Below are positions 34,630-44,141 of a stretch of 64,000 bases of DNA, one piece after another. Position 1 is the first letter of the stretch, and the number at the start of each line of letters is the position of its first letter. The notes under the pieces were generated by a model. That model was not told the origin of the DNA. It did not search any database and worked only from the letters and a program-made list of their open reading frames with translations. The translations under genes were made by a program, and so were the position numbers. Source of the DNA: an uncultured Flavobacteriales bacterium. Its GTDB lineage: Bacteria > Bacteroidota > Bacteroidia > Flavobacteriales_D > Crocinitomicaceae. The DNA is taken from assembly GCA_937973685.1 (NCBI GenBank), contig CALJKJ010000016.1, positions 86,823 to 150,822 on the forward strand, written 5' to 3'.

Positions 34630-35556
34630 ATGAAACAAATCGGTAAACAGCTTCACACCCCTGCACTTACGCATGAACTATCGTTAAAAACGTTGGTTGA
34701 AAACAGAACTGTGCATACCTTGGAAAATTGCGAGTTGAATTTGTTTGAAACGTACCAAGAATCACAATTGGTTCCATTAAAATTCAACGATTTGGTTGTG
34801 ACAAGTATGTTGCGTGGAAAAAAAGTCATGCATTTGTTTGACGACAAACCTTTTGATTACTTACCCGGAGAAACCGTAATCATTCCATCAAATGTGGAAA
34901 TGAAAATTGATTTCCCTGAAGCTTCAAAAGAAAATCCTACTCAGTGTTTAGCCTTAGCCATTGATCATCAAAAAATCAGCAAAACGTTGGATTTGTTGAA
35001 TGAAAAATACCCCAAATTCGACAAGCAAAATTACTGGAGTCTCGATCAACACGATTATTTCTTTTACAACAACGAGGAATTGGCTAGCGCCATGAATAAG
35101 TTGATTCAAGTTTGCATGAGTTCGAGCATGACCAAAGACATCATAGCTGATTTAACGCTTCAAGAATTATTAATTCATGTTATTCAATCACAAACAAGGC
35201 ATAAAATCGAAGACGATCGAATTTTTGAAGCGAATACTGCATTGAGTCATGTAGTTGCCTACATCCGAGAACGCTTGTCCAATCGGTTAACAATGAAGGA
35301 ATTAACAAGCACTGCTTGCATGAGTTCATCTTCTTTTTATCGCTATTTCAAACGAGAAATCGGCATGAGTCCCATTGAATTCATCTTAAAAGAACGCATC
35401 AAATATGCCAAATCATTGTTAAAAAATCCGTTTATTCAAGTAAATCAAGTGTGTTACGAATCTGGATTTGAGGATTGCAATTATTTCATTCGTGTATTCA
35501 AAAAGTACGAAGGAATAACGCCAAAGCAATACCAACAATGCTATCAGTTAAAATAA
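34630..35556 (+). CDS. AraC family transcriptional regulator
   Basis: A 308-residue regulator with an N-terminal cupin-like sensing region (to about residue 190) and a C-terminal double HTH: MKELTSTACMSSSSFYRYFK and INQVCYESGFEDCNYFIRVFKKYEGITPKQY-type residues (the second HTH, about 270-305). It is convergent with a DUF779 gene followed by an aldehyde dehydrogenase, a grouping common in bacteria where the regulator activates the aldehyde dehydrogenase gene. The likely inducer is an aldehyde, but this is inference. Confidence 0.88.
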   Translation: MKQIGKQLHTPALTHELSLKTLVENRTVHTLENCELNLFETYQESQLVPLKFNDLVVTSMLRGKKVMHLFDDKPFDYLPGETVIIPSNVEMKIDFPEASKENPTQCLALAIDHQKISKTLDLLNEKYPKFDKQNYWSLDQHDYFFYNNEELASAMNKLIQVCMSSSMTKDIIADLTLQELLIHVIQSQTRHKIEDDRIFEANTALSHVVAYIRERLSNRLTMKELTSTACMSSSSFYRYFKREIGMSPIEFILKERIKYAKSLLKNPFIQVNQVCYESGFEDCNYFIRVFKKYEGITPKQYQQCYQLK

Positions 35557-35928
35557 TCAATCAATCGTTTTTGTTGGCGCCAAATCTGTTAATTCCTCGG
35601 GTGTAAACAAGCGACTTTTTGTAATAAAACGAAGTCCCATTGGGATCTCTAAAGAAAAACTAGACCCTCTACCTGGAGTAATATCAATCGTTAAATGAGT
35701 ATATTGCCAATATTCAAATTGATCTTTGCTCATCCAAAATTCACAGCCGGCTATTTCACCCAAACAAATATCGCTTGAACCCAGAATGAAATCTCCTTTT
35801 TTAAAGCACATCGGTTGCGAACCATCACAACAACCGCCACTTTGATGAAACATTAATTCCCCGAACTTTTCTTTTAATTGGTGAATGACTTTACTTGCTT
35901 CTTCTGTTAAATCGATACGTTGTGTCAT
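35557..35928 (-). CDS. DUF779 family protein (aldehyde dehydrogenase-associated)
   Basis: A 123-residue protein with ELMFHQSGGCCDGSQPMCF, SSDICLGEIAGCEFWMS and IDITPGRGSSFSLE, the Cys-rich signature of DUF779. It occurs next to aldehyde dehydrogenases in many bacteria and may be a redox or metal partner; exact function is unknown. The start is the ATG at 35926-35928, which gives MTQRIDLTEE. An upstream in-frame start at 35958 lies inside a terminator hairpin and is rejected. It follows the dehydrogenase gene beyond the hairpin. Confidence 0.85.
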   Translation of the reverse strand: MTQRIDLTEEASKVIHQLKEKFGELMFHQSGGCCDGSQPMCFKKGDFILGSSDICLGEIAGCEFWMSKDQFEYWQYTHLTIDITPGRGSSFSLEIPMGLRFITKSRLFTPEELTDLAPTKTID

Positions 35929-35945
35929 GAATATTGGTTTAATAT

Positions 35946-35981
35946 AAAAAAAAAGCAACCTGAATAAGGACTCAGGTTGCT
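35946..35981 (-). terminator. Hairpin between aldehyde dehydrogenase and DUF779 genes
   Basis: AGCAACCTGA and TCAGGTTGCT (perfect 10-bp arms, eight-base loop) are followed on the minus strand by a T-run. It is a terminator in an apparent operon and would lower downstream DUF779 expression. Confidence 0.75.
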
Positions 35982-36002
35982 GAAATTAACGATTCTAAAC
36001 TA

Positions 36003-37508
36003 TCAGAAGAAACCTAATTTGTTTTTGTTGTATGAAATCAACATGTTTTTAGTTTGACGGTAATGCGCCAACATCATTTTGTGAGTTTCACGTCCAAAAC
36101 CAGATTTTTTATAACCTCCAAACGGAGCATGAGCTGGATAAGCGTGGTAATTATTCACCCAAACACGACCTGCTTTGATTTCTCTTGGCACTTGGTATAA
36201 TTCATGAGCATCTCGTGTCCAAACACCAGCACCTAAACCATATAGTGTGTCGTTTGCAATTTCCAATGCTTCTTCTGTCGTTTTAAATGTTGTCACACAA
36301 ACAACAGGTCCAAAAATTTCTTCTTGGAACACACGCATTTTATTGTGTCCTTTCAAGATAGTTGGTTGAATGTAATATCCACCATCTAAGTCGCCACCTA
36401 ATTTATTGACCGCGCCACCTGCTAAAACTTCAGCTCCTTCTTCGATACCAATTTTGATGTACGAAACAATTTTTTCGTGTTGATCGCTAGAAGCTTGTGC
36501 ACCCATCATAACTGTTCCATCCAATGGATTTCCTGTTTTGATTGCATTAGTTCGTGCAATTACGCGTTCGATAAACTTATCAGCAATCGATTCGTGAACT
36601 AAAATACGAGATGGACACGTACAAACTTCTCCTTGATTCAAAGCAAACAAAACAGCTCCTTCGATTGCTTTATCAAAAAATTCGTCATCGTGATCTGCTA
36701 CAGATGGGAAGAAGATATTTGGAGATTTTCCACCCAATTCCATAGTAACTGGAATTAAGTTTTCTGATGCATACTGCATGATCAAACGACCAGTTGTCGT
36801 TTCACCTGTGAATGCTACTTTTTGAATTCGTGGTGACGTTGCTAATGGTTTTCCTGCTTCTGGACCAAATCCTGAAACAACATTCAATACACCTGCAGGC
36901 AATACATCTTGAATCAACTCCATTAAAATCATGATTGAAGTTGGTGTTTGCTCAGCTGGTTTCACGATTACACAGTTTCCTGCGGCCAAGGCTGGTGCAA
37001 TTTTCCAAGTTGCCATTAATAATGGAAAATTCCAAGGAATAATTTGTCCTACAACTCCCAAAGGTTCGTGTAAGTTGATTGAAACGGTGTGTTCATCGTG
37101 TTCTGAAATAGAACCCTCTTCTGAACGAATAACGCCTGCAAAATAGCGGAAATGGTCAACACACAAAGGTAAATCTGCCAAACGTGTTTCACGAATTGCT
37201 TTTCCATTATCGATTGTTTCAACTGTAGCTAAATATTCCAAATTCGCTTCCATGATGTCAGCTATTTTCAACAATAAATTGGAACGTGTAGTTGCTGATG
37301 TTTTTGACCAAGAGACAAATGCTTCGTGTGCAGCATCAATTGCCAATTCGATATCTGCTTTTCCAGAACGTGCAGCTTTTGTAAATACTTTTCCATCAAT
37401 TGGAGATACATTGTCAAAATATTCTCCAGATACAGGCGCAACGAACTTTCCACCAATAAAATTGTCGTAATGTGGTTTGAAGGTTGGCTTTTGTGCTAAA
37501 TTACTCAT
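36003..37508 (-). CDS. Aldehyde dehydrogenase, NAD(P)-dependent
   Basis: A 501-residue ALDH-superfamily enzyme. FTGETTTGRLIMQYA gives the nucleotide-binding loop, MELGGKSPNIFF carries the general-base Glu, NQGEVCTCPSR contains the catalytic Cys, and EEIFGPVV with the conserved Phe-Gly-Pro confirms the family. It oxidises aldehydes (ExaC/acetaldehyde dehydrogenase type) to acids. It is transcribed before DUF779 and lies near an AraC regulator. A 10-bp inverted repeat is found upstream. Confidence 0.92.
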   Translation of the reverse strand: MSNLAQKPTFKPHYDNFIGGKFVAPVSGEYFDNVSPIDGKVFTKAARSGKADIELAIDAAHEAFVSWSKTSATTRSNLLLKIADIMEANLEYLATVETIDNGKAIRETRLADLPLCVDHFRYFAGVIRSEEGSISEHDEHTVSINLHEPLGVVGQIIPWNFPLLMATWKIAPALAAGNCVIVKPAEQTPTSIMILMELIQDVLPAGVLNVVSGFGPEAGKPLATSPRIQKVAFTGETTTGRLIMQYASENLIPVTMELGGKSPNIFFPSVADHDDEFFDKAIEGAVLFALNQGEVCTCPSRILVHESIADKFIERVIARTNAIKTGNPLDGTVMMGAQASSDQHEKIVSYIKIGIEEGAEVLAGGAVNKLGGDLDGGYYIQPTILKGHNKMRVFQEEIFGPVVCVTTFKTTEEALEIANDTLYGLGAGVWTRDAHELYQVPREIKAGRVWVNNYHAYPAHAPFGGYKKSGFGRETHKMMLAHYRQTKNMLISYNKNKLGFF

Positions 37509-37537
37509 AGTTTTGTTTTAACGATTTGTTTAGCAAA

Positions 37538-37578
37538 TGAATGATTATTCTGACTAACCTGAAAGGACTAATCATTCA
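37538..37578 (-). promoter_or_regulatory. Inverted repeat upstream of the aldehyde dehydrogenase gene
   Basis: TGAATGATTA (37538-37547) and TAATCATTCA (37569-37578) are perfect 10-bp arms separated by 21 bases, about 30 bases upstream of the start codon. Candidate operator for the adjacent AraC-type regulator; could also form an RNA hairpin in the leader. Confidence 0.45.
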
Positions 37579-37681
37579 AAAAGTAGCATTATTCGTTCAA
37601 ATTGTTGTGGTAGATATTGTTTTTCATCATTGATAAACAACAGTGCTTTTCGCTTTCGTGATTTGTTGCTATTTTTACAAC

Positions 37682-38668
37682 ATGCAAAAGTTCCTTATTA
37701 TTCAAACTGCATTTCTTGGTGACGTCATTTTAGCGACTCCAGTTTGTACGGAATTAAAGCGACTTTTTCCAGACGCACAAATTGATATCTTAGTTCGTAA
37801 AGGAAACGAATCAATCCTCGCAAATCATCCTGCCATTTCAAGCGTTTTCACCTTTGATAAAAAAACAGGGAAATTAAACGCATTGAAAAAGTGTATTCAA
37901 ACGATTCGAAAAGAAAAGTACAACACGGTTATTAATTTACACCGTTTTGGAAGTTCGGGAATCATTACAGCACTTTCAAAAGCCAACAAGAAAATTGGGT
38001 TTGCTAAAAATCCGTTTTCGTTTGCATACACAACAAAAATCCCCCATGAAATTGGGAATGGAACACATGAAGTGGAACGCAATTTACGAACGATTGCACA
38101 TTTAGGAGCTGACAAGTTAGTGCGCCCAAGTTTATTTCCAGGGCAAGCCAACCAAGAAAAAATTGCTTCATTCACTGCTCAATCGCGCCCATATTTTGTC
38201 CTTGCCCCTGCTTCTGTTTGGTTCACCAAGCAATTGCCTATCACACATTGGATTACACTAGCAAGCGATTTAGCTAAAAGAGGAACAGTGTATTTAGTTG
38301 GCGGAAAAGATGACGAGCAACTTTGTCAACAAGTGATTGATGGAGCAGCTTTGATGCCTGAAAACAACCTCGCTGGAAAATTAAATTTATTGGATTCTTG
38401 TGCATTGTTGCAACATGCAGCACGTTGTTTTGTGAATGATTCGGGACCAATGCACATGGCTTCTGCGATGAATACACCAACAACCGCCTTTTTCTGTGCA
38501 ACAATTCCTGCTTTTGGTTTTGGTCCGCTGGCAACTGACGCAACGATTATTGAAACAGCCGAACAACTCACTTGTCGTCCATGTGGTTTACACGGAGGGA
38601 AAACGTGCCCAGAAGGTCATTTCAAATGTGGAAATACCATTGTCATCAATACAACTGATTCGAATTAA
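37682..38668 (+). CDS. Glycosyltransferase family 9 (heptosyltransferase-like)
   Basis: A 328-residue GT-B enzyme. FLIIQTAFLGDVILATPVC is the N-terminal glycine-rich loop, VLAPASVWFTKQLPITHW contains the conserved acceptor region, and NDSGPMHMASAMNTPT is the donor-binding signature. It would transfer a sugar, typically heptose, onto lipopolysaccharide core. ATG at 37682 is chosen over an upstream start. Its stop overlaps by four bases the stop of the convergent DUF5916 gene. Confidence 0.88.
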   Translation: MQKFLIIQTAFLGDVILATPVCTELKRLFPDAQIDILVRKGNESILANHPAISSVFTFDKKTGKLNALKKCIQTIRKEKYNTVINLHRFGSSGIITALSKANKKIGFAKNPFSFAYTTKIPHEIGNGTHEVERNLRTIAHLGADKLVRPSLFPGQANQEKIASFTAQSRPYFVLAPASVWFTKQLPITHWITLASDLAKRGTVYLVGGKDDEQLCQQVIDGAALMPENNLAGKLNLLDSCALLQHAARCFVNDSGPMHMASAMNTPTTAFFCATIPAFGFGPLATDATIIETAEQLTCRPCGLHGGKTCPEGHFKCGNTIVINTTDSN

Positions 38669-41112
38669 TTCTTTTTCGCTTTTTTCCACTTTCCAGCATC
38701 GACAAAGAACAATGCTTTGATGGAAAATGAATTCAATTGAGGTTGTTGAAACAAGTCCTTAAACGTGTTGAAATAAATCAAATCCAATCCACTTTTGGTG
38801 GCGTAGATGTTGTACTTCCAAACAAAACGAATTTCACTTCCTGGATAAATAATCCATCTAAAATTCAAATCAACAGTAAATGCATCAAACGTCGTATTGT
38901 GTATGCTTTTACCTTCTGAATCGATTCCTGTATAACTAGATGCTTTTGTCGACCCATCGTTTTGAAGGGCATAAAATTGTTGGTAATTAACTTCTTGCCA
39001 ATTGTGATTCAAGCCCAATCGAAAGCCCATGCGATTGGTCAAGGTATAATCAGCTGCAATCGCATTATTGACAATCCAACGGTCACGCGAACCAATAAAA
39101 ATCGTTCCCGCATAATTCGGATCACTCACACGAACAAATCCGCGGTTATTGGAATAGCGCGAAATATCTGTTGTAACGACAATGAACATGCGCGAGGACA
39201 AACGAATACGTGGACTGATTTGTCCATCAAAATTATTCATGGCATCAGCTGCGTAAACACGGTTGTACATGGAAAAATCCAAGGCGTATTTTTTGGTATA
39301 ATCACTGGAATAAAATCCACCCAGTTGAAACGAACTTGGAAAGTTAACCGGTATGCCGAAAGTACGCGATTCAAAATGATCGATTTCTTTCACTGGAAAA
39401 ACGGTCGACTCTATTCCAACTGTTAAAAAGTTTTTAAACGTAATGAATTCACCTGCATAAAAATTGAAGTATGCATATTTACTAGGTGCAAACAAGTATT
39501 CCAAATTGGTGCTTGCTTTGAAGGTTCGGCGTAACATGTTCCCTCTTGGCTCATAACCTATCCATTTTATTTCACTGTAAACTCCTCGGTAATTGTTCTT
39601 TGCGAAGAATCCCAATTCATTTGGATCATAGGTTTCCGAACATTGGTAATAATCAAAATGTCCTGTAAACGTTCCTGCTACTTTTGCAAACGACAGATAT
39701 CCTGTATGTCCCAAAGTACTTTGATTATTGCGTTGATTCACTGATAACTGCCCATTTCCAGACAACGAATACTTCCTGCTTTTTGTCAACACTTGAAACT
39801 GAGCAGAAGACACATTCGATAAAACATCAATATCCTTTCGAAGCACATTTGAATTGATAAACGAGATGTTTCCCGAATTTTTCAAATTTTGACTAAGAAC
39901 GAAAACGTTATAATTGGAGAGCGGATGCGCTAATTTCTCGCGTACCACGCCATTTGTATCTTTGTACGTCACAAAAGATCGTTTCTCAATAGCATTTAAA
40001 AATCCCAATCCCAAACCGCTTTTTGTTCTTCCAGTTATTTTTGTTGCGTTAACTAATTGAGCGAGTGCGGGCGCAGCTAGAATTTCATTTCCTGAATTTT
40101 GTAACGAATCAACAACTTGCGCACCCATGTATGTTTCAGCACCAATTCTTCGGGAATAAAAAATATCACCAATGCCAAACAAGTCCATTCCTTCCAAGAA
40201 AAACGGTCTATTTTCATTGTAACGCACTTCAAAGGGCGATAAATTAAGAACCAATCTATCCGAAGCAGTTTGCCCGAAATCAGGAACCAAAGTCGCGTCT
40301 AAAGTAAACGACTCGCTCAATCCGTATTTCATGTCCAGTCCAAATCGTTGGCGCAAACGCCAATCTTGACTTTGTGTTTGATCGTTGTAATAATTTTCTA
40401 GGTAGGCAGTTGTGTATGGCGAGAACATTAAACGTAGTGGCGAAACGAGTGCTTTCAAATTGGTTAACTTCCCTGCTTGCGCTAGTTCTCCAAATGCTTG
40501 TGGATCGACTGGAGACCAAAAAGATGTTTCGCGAATTCGGCGCACATGACGTTTGAAATTCACCTTCCAAGTTTGTACATCCACCTTTGGGAAACGCAAT
40601 TGAGACAAGGGAATTGCCATTTCAACACACCAACCATATTCCGTTTTCGTGACAACACTTTTCCAAACGGCATTCCACGAATAATCGAAATCATTTTGAT
40701 TGACAATTGCATCAATTTCAACACCTGCAGCGGTTACATAAAAACCAAATCCATTTTGTCCAGCGCCATACGGATCGATAGTCACACCAAAATAATCGGC
40801 ATTACCAAAGTCATCGCGTTGTGACAAAAAAGTCAAGACAGAATCTGGTCGTTTATCGTATAATTGTGCGCCAATAAAAACAAATTGGTCGTTGTACAAA
40901 ACCCGAACTTGCGATTTATAGGGAGAAAGCGCGCCTACATTCGGGTAATTCACAACAAACGAATCGGCCTCGGTAGCTTGTTGCCATTCCGATTCTAGTA
41001 ATTGTCCATCCAAATCAATTTTTGTTGCAATGCGCTGCGCAGCCATTTCTTTTTGGGCAGCAACACGAAGGGATAAAACCAATAAACAAAAAAGTGATAA
41101 AAATGTCTTCAT
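38665..41112 (-). CDS. DUF5916 family outer-membrane protein with CBM9-like domain
   Basis: An 815-residue exported protein. Signal peptide MKTFLSLFCLLVLSLRVAAQ. Residues about 30-190 look like a carbohydrate-binding family 9 domain (ATKIDLDGQLLESEWQQAT, GFYVTAAGVEIDAIV, YGWCVEMAIPLSQLRF). The long C-terminal portion is DUF5916, a predicted outer-membrane beta-barrel, as suggested by alternating strands and a terminal aromatic end. Ligand and function are unknown. The ATG at 41112 is chosen; the longer in-frame start at 41127 is less likely. Confidence 0.85.
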   Translation of the reverse strand: MKTFLSLFCLLVLSLRVAAQKEMAAQRIATKIDLDGQLLESEWQQATEADSFVVNYPNVGALSPYKSQVRVLYNDQFVFIGAQLYDKRPDSVLTFLSQRDDFGNADYFGVTIDPYGAGQNGFGFYVTAAGVEIDAIVNQNDFDYSWNAVWKSVVTKTEYGWCVEMAIPLSQLRFPKVDVQTWKVNFKRHVRRIRETSFWSPVDPQAFGELAQAGKLTNLKALVSPLRLMFSPYTTAYLENYYNDQTQSQDWRLRQRFGLDMKYGLSESFTLDATLVPDFGQTASDRLVLNLSPFEVRYNENRPFFLEGMDLFGIGDIFYSRRIGAETYMGAQVVDSLQNSGNEILAAPALAQLVNATKITGRTKSGLGLGFLNAIEKRSFVTYKDTNGVVREKLAHPLSNYNVFVLSQNLKNSGNISFINSNVLRKDIDVLSNVSSAQFQVLTKSRKYSLSGNGQLSVNQRNNQSTLGHTGYLSFAKVAGTFTGHFDYYQCSETYDPNELGFFAKNNYRGVYSEIKWIGYEPRGNMLRRTFKASTNLEYLFAPSKYAYFNFYAGEFITFKNFLTVGIESTVFPVKEIDHFESRTFGIPVNFPSSFQLGGFYSSDYTKKYALDFSMYNRVYAADAMNNFDGQISPRIRLSSRMFIVVTTDISRYSNNRGFVRVSDPNYAGTIFIGSRDRWIVNNAIAADYTLTNRMGFRLGLNHNWQEVNYQQFYALQNDGSTKASSYTGIDSEGKSIHNTTFDAFTVDLNFRWIIYPGSEIRFVWKYNIYATKSGLDLIYFNTFKDLFQQPQLNSFSIKALFFVDAGKWKKAKKN

Positions 41113-41134
41113 AGCAATTGTCAACAAAAATCGT

Positions 41135-41142
41135 TATTTTTG
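41135..41142 (+). promoter_or_regulatory. TAnnTTTG promoter -7 box (TATTTTTG)
   Basis: Exact consensus 21 bases before the ATG of the lipoprotein gene at 41164. Confidence 0.5.
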
Positions 41143-41163
41143 ATTATATCTATTCACTTTTGT

Positions 41164-42060
41164 ATGTATAAACTTCGTTTTCACTTAAAATTCATACCAC
41201 TTTTAAGCATACTCTTAATTCTTGTTTCTTGTAAGCTGAATTACACGCCACCTCCCACTATGTATGACGTGACTATGCAACGTCGGACTGCGCTTGAAAA
41301 TCAGTTAAAAAAAGACTATTCTACAATCAACAAAACGTATACATCGCTTGCGTATGGTGAGGTTGTCAAAGTAAAACCGATTAGCTACATCAAACTCGAT
41401 TCGCTTTTTGAAAAGAAATACCAATTGACCCAACGAAATTTATCGACGAATGAAGTTGATGCAGCGATTGATTATCAAAAATTGATCATTGATAAAGATT
41501 CTGCAACCATTTCTTTTTTGGAAACACATTTTTTTCAATTACAAGAAAAACAACTGTTCGAATTTATCATTGCACAAATTGCAATCAATAAAAAGAATGA
41601 AATAACTCAAATGACACAATTGGACTATTTTGTTGCGGATTCAATTGATGCTCCGATGGCCCAATTTTACATGAAAGAAGAAAGTTTTACGCAACAATTT
41701 GATGACCCAGACCCAACGTATGCGGAAAAGAAATTCTACAATTTGATGAAGCAAAAAGCGGCAAACTTAATTGGTGAAGAAAAAAGCGATTTTTTGCGTC
41801 ATGTGTTTTATGTTATGTGGATTTGCAACAAAAACAACCGTTTGAACAACACTTTGATACTCACAAAATTGACGCAAAACGAACTCATCAATAAAAATCC
41901 GTCGATCGATTTCTCCACTATCATTTGTGAAATAACTACTATCAAAAAAGAAGAATCTCCAACTGGTGTTGGTTATTACGAAGTACTTGTTCGAAAAACA
42001 AACGAAAAAGCAGCTTTTGAATTGTACAAATTCAACGAATATTACCAACGAATTCAATAG
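41164..42060 (+). CDS. Putative lipoprotein of unknown function
   Basis: A 298-residue protein. MYKLRFHLKFIPLLSILLIL then VSC is a lipoprotein signal sequence; the lipidated Cys is residue 23. The rest is hydrophilic and alpha-helical (SLFEKKYQLTQRNLSTNEVD) without a recognisable domain. The start at 41164 is preferred over the in-frame Met at 41140. The gene overlaps the convergent comEC by seven bases. Confidence 0.7.
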   Translation: MYKLRFHLKFIPLLSILLILVSCKLNYTPPPTMYDVTMQRRTALENQLKKDYSTINKTYTSLAYGEVVKVKPISYIKLDSLFEKKYQLTQRNLSTNEVDAAIDYQKLIIDKDSATISFLETHFFQLQEKQLFEFIIAQIAINKKNEITQMTQLDYFVADSIDAPMAQFYMKEESFTQQFDDPDPTYAEKKFYNLMKQKAANLIGEEKSDFLRHVFYVMWICNKNNRLNNTLILTKLTQNELINKNPSIDFSTIICEITTIKKEESPTGVGYYEVLVRKTNEKAAFELYKFNEYYQRIQ

Positions 42061-44003
42061 GAAAGCACAAACGCACCCCATTTATTTGAAGGGTTCAAAT
42101 ATTCTTGCAAATAACTCCCTAACAGTTTGGGATTTTGCTTGTTCGAAGGAATACCGTATTGTTGGTAATACAACCGTTTTTCATTGATATAAATATGCCA
42201 TCCATTGGTAGCTTTCGCAACTGAAATTTTGGTTTTTCCAAGTTGTGCAGCAAGACTATCATTGGTTAATGCAAGCGTTTTTATTTTTCTTCCTGAATAT
42301 TGTTGGAATGAAACCAATTCTCTCGGTACTTTGTCTGCTAATCCCTTTTTCGGATCGTAAAATCCAAGCACGCCAACTGGCGTTTTAATTGCACAAATCA
42401 AGCGTTTTGCTTTGAATACAATCAACTCGTTTTTCGTCAAGTAGTCGTATCGTTGAACAGAAACCAACACCACACTCAAAATGCTTACTGGAATGAGCAA
42501 ATAACGTAACCGCTTGTAACGATATATAGCGATTAACCAACCTATAATGAGCAGGTACGCAATTAGCAAGACACTTGTTTCAAAATGAAAACCTCCAGAA
42601 ACAGCGCCTGGAAGTTGATCAATGATTCCAACCCACCAAACCAAACCTATAATTGTAAACGAAAAAACTACAGCTACGAAAACAGAAATCACTGGAATGT
42701 AAACAGTTATTAAATAAATCATTCCCAACAACAAAACCAAAAATCCAAAGAGCATCACGCCCAAGTTGGCCAATGCAAAATAATTGGGGAATTGATAGAA
42801 CCAATACAAAGTCAGCGGAGTAGTGAAAATTGTTGCGGCTATGCCAACCATTGTGCCTTCCCAAATCATGCGTACTAATTTTTGTTCGACATGCAACAAA
42901 TCGACCAAGGGTTGGTACAAAAGGAAAATGCCAAACATAGCGCCGTATGACAATTGAAAACCGATGTCAAAAATTACCCAAGGATCCCAAACAAAAAGCA
43001 GTATTGCTGATAAACACAACGAATTAATCGCGGCCGTTTTTCTAAAAAACAACTGACCGTAAGCCAAAATTGTAAACATCACAACAGCACGCATGACTGA
43101 AGGCGATGCACCGGATAAGAAACCGTACATCCAAACCAATAGTAAGGAGAAGAATAAAGCTTGTCGTTTGGAAATCCAACGTGCAAAAAGCAATAATACT
43201 TTTTGGAACATCATAAGTAAAAGTCCAACGTGTAAACCAGAAACAGCAAGTACATGCATGGAACCGGTGTTTGAAAAAATGCGCATAGTTTCTTGATCTA
43301 AATCAGCTTTATCTCCCAATAAAAGTGCTTTTGCTACTCCCAAAAAAACGCCATCTAAATGTTGTTCCATGGAGTGAGACAAGGTGTTTCGCCAACGAGT
43401 AAAAAAGCCATTAATTGACTGTGTTTCACCGATTTTAACGCATTCGTGATTACTGAGTGCAATTGTGCCGATAATTCCTTTGTATTGGTAATAATAACGT
43501 GCATCAAATTCTCCTGGATTGCCTTTGTTTTTTAGTGGTAAAACAGTGCCGTTGAACAATAGTTGGTCATCGACACGATAAGACGCATCGTACAAATTCA
43601 CAAGGATCTTTGCATTGGTTGGTGTCGATTTTTCGCCAATAATTAGTTGATCAAGTTGCACAATAAATTGCTGCGATTGCCCCTTTTCACTTCTCACTTC
43701 GTGAACGACGCCACTAAAAACTGTATTTTCGTGTTGAAACAAGTTGTTTTCAGGGTTTTTTCTGAAATCTGAAAATTCAAAAAACAAACAACCTAGCTGA
43801 AAAAACAGGACGAAGGCAATTAATTGACGGTTTACTGCATGTTCAAAAAGCGTTGTGAAGCGTAATGCAAGCAAAATCAGCAGCATAAAAAAAGCTGTGA
43901 TGAATAGGGAAATTATGCTGTCAAATGTATTAAAAGCGGTAAAAAAGCCACCTGCAAAAATGGCCATTGTTGGAAGTAGCAATGGGAAGCGAAACGTAGT
44001 CAT
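42054..44003 (-). CDS. comEC: ComEC/Rec2 family DNA-uptake channel protein
   Basis: A 649-residue polytopic membrane protein. N-terminal DUF4131-like region (about 30-170) is followed by the competence domain with HVLAVSGLHVGLLLMMF, SGASPSVMRAVVMF and IFDIGFQLSYGAMFGIFLL, the signature transmembrane segments. It would move single-stranded DNA across the inner membrane. The C-terminal metallo-beta-lactamase nuclease domain of Gram-positive ComEC is absent, as in other Bacteroidota copies I know of. Confidence 0.9.
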   Translation of the reverse strand: MTTFRFPLLLPTMAIFAGGFFTAFNTFDSIISLFITAFFMLLILLALRFTTLFEHAVNRQLIAFVLFFQLGCLFFEFSDFRKNPENNLFQHENTVFSGVVHEVRSEKGQSQQFIVQLDQLIIGEKSTPTNAKILVNLYDASYRVDDQLLFNGTVLPLKNKGNPGEFDARYYYQYKGIIGTIALSNHECVKIGETQSINGFFTRWRNTLSHSMEQHLDGVFLGVAKALLLGDKADLDQETMRIFSNTGSMHVLAVSGLHVGLLLMMFQKVLLLFARWISKRQALFFSLLLVWMYGFLSGASPSVMRAVVMFTILAYGQLFFRKTAAINSLCLSAILLFVWDPWVIFDIGFQLSYGAMFGIFLLYQPLVDLLHVEQKLVRMIWEGTMVGIAATIFTTPLTLYWFYQFPNYFALANLGVMLFGFLVLLLGMIYLITVYIPVISVFVAVVFSFTIIGLVWWVGIIDQLPGAVSGGFHFETSVLLIAYLLIIGWLIAIYRYKRLRYLLIPVSILSVVLVSVQRYDYLTKNELIVFKAKRLICAIKTPVGVLGFYDPKKGLADKVPRELVSFQQYSGRKIKTLALTNDSLAAQLGKTKISVAKATNGWHIYINEKRLYYQQYGIPSNKQNPKLLGSYLQEYLNPSNKWGAFVLSY

Positions 44004-44112
44004 GCAATAATTTGTAACCCTAAACTAATAAAAAAAGTGTAGAAAACCAAAAAAAAGGCATTTTAACAGCATAAAAATGAGGGTTTTTGGTAAATATTAC
44101 TGAATAAAAGCC

Positions 44113-44120
44113 TATTTTTG
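44113..44120 (+). promoter_or_regulatory. TAnnTTTG promoter -7 box (TATTTTTG) of thrS operon
   Basis: Exact consensus, 21 bases before the thrS ATG. It probably starts the thrS-infC-rpmI-rplT transcript. Confidence 0.55.
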
Positions 44121-44141
44121 TGTTCAAATTTTTAAGATTCT

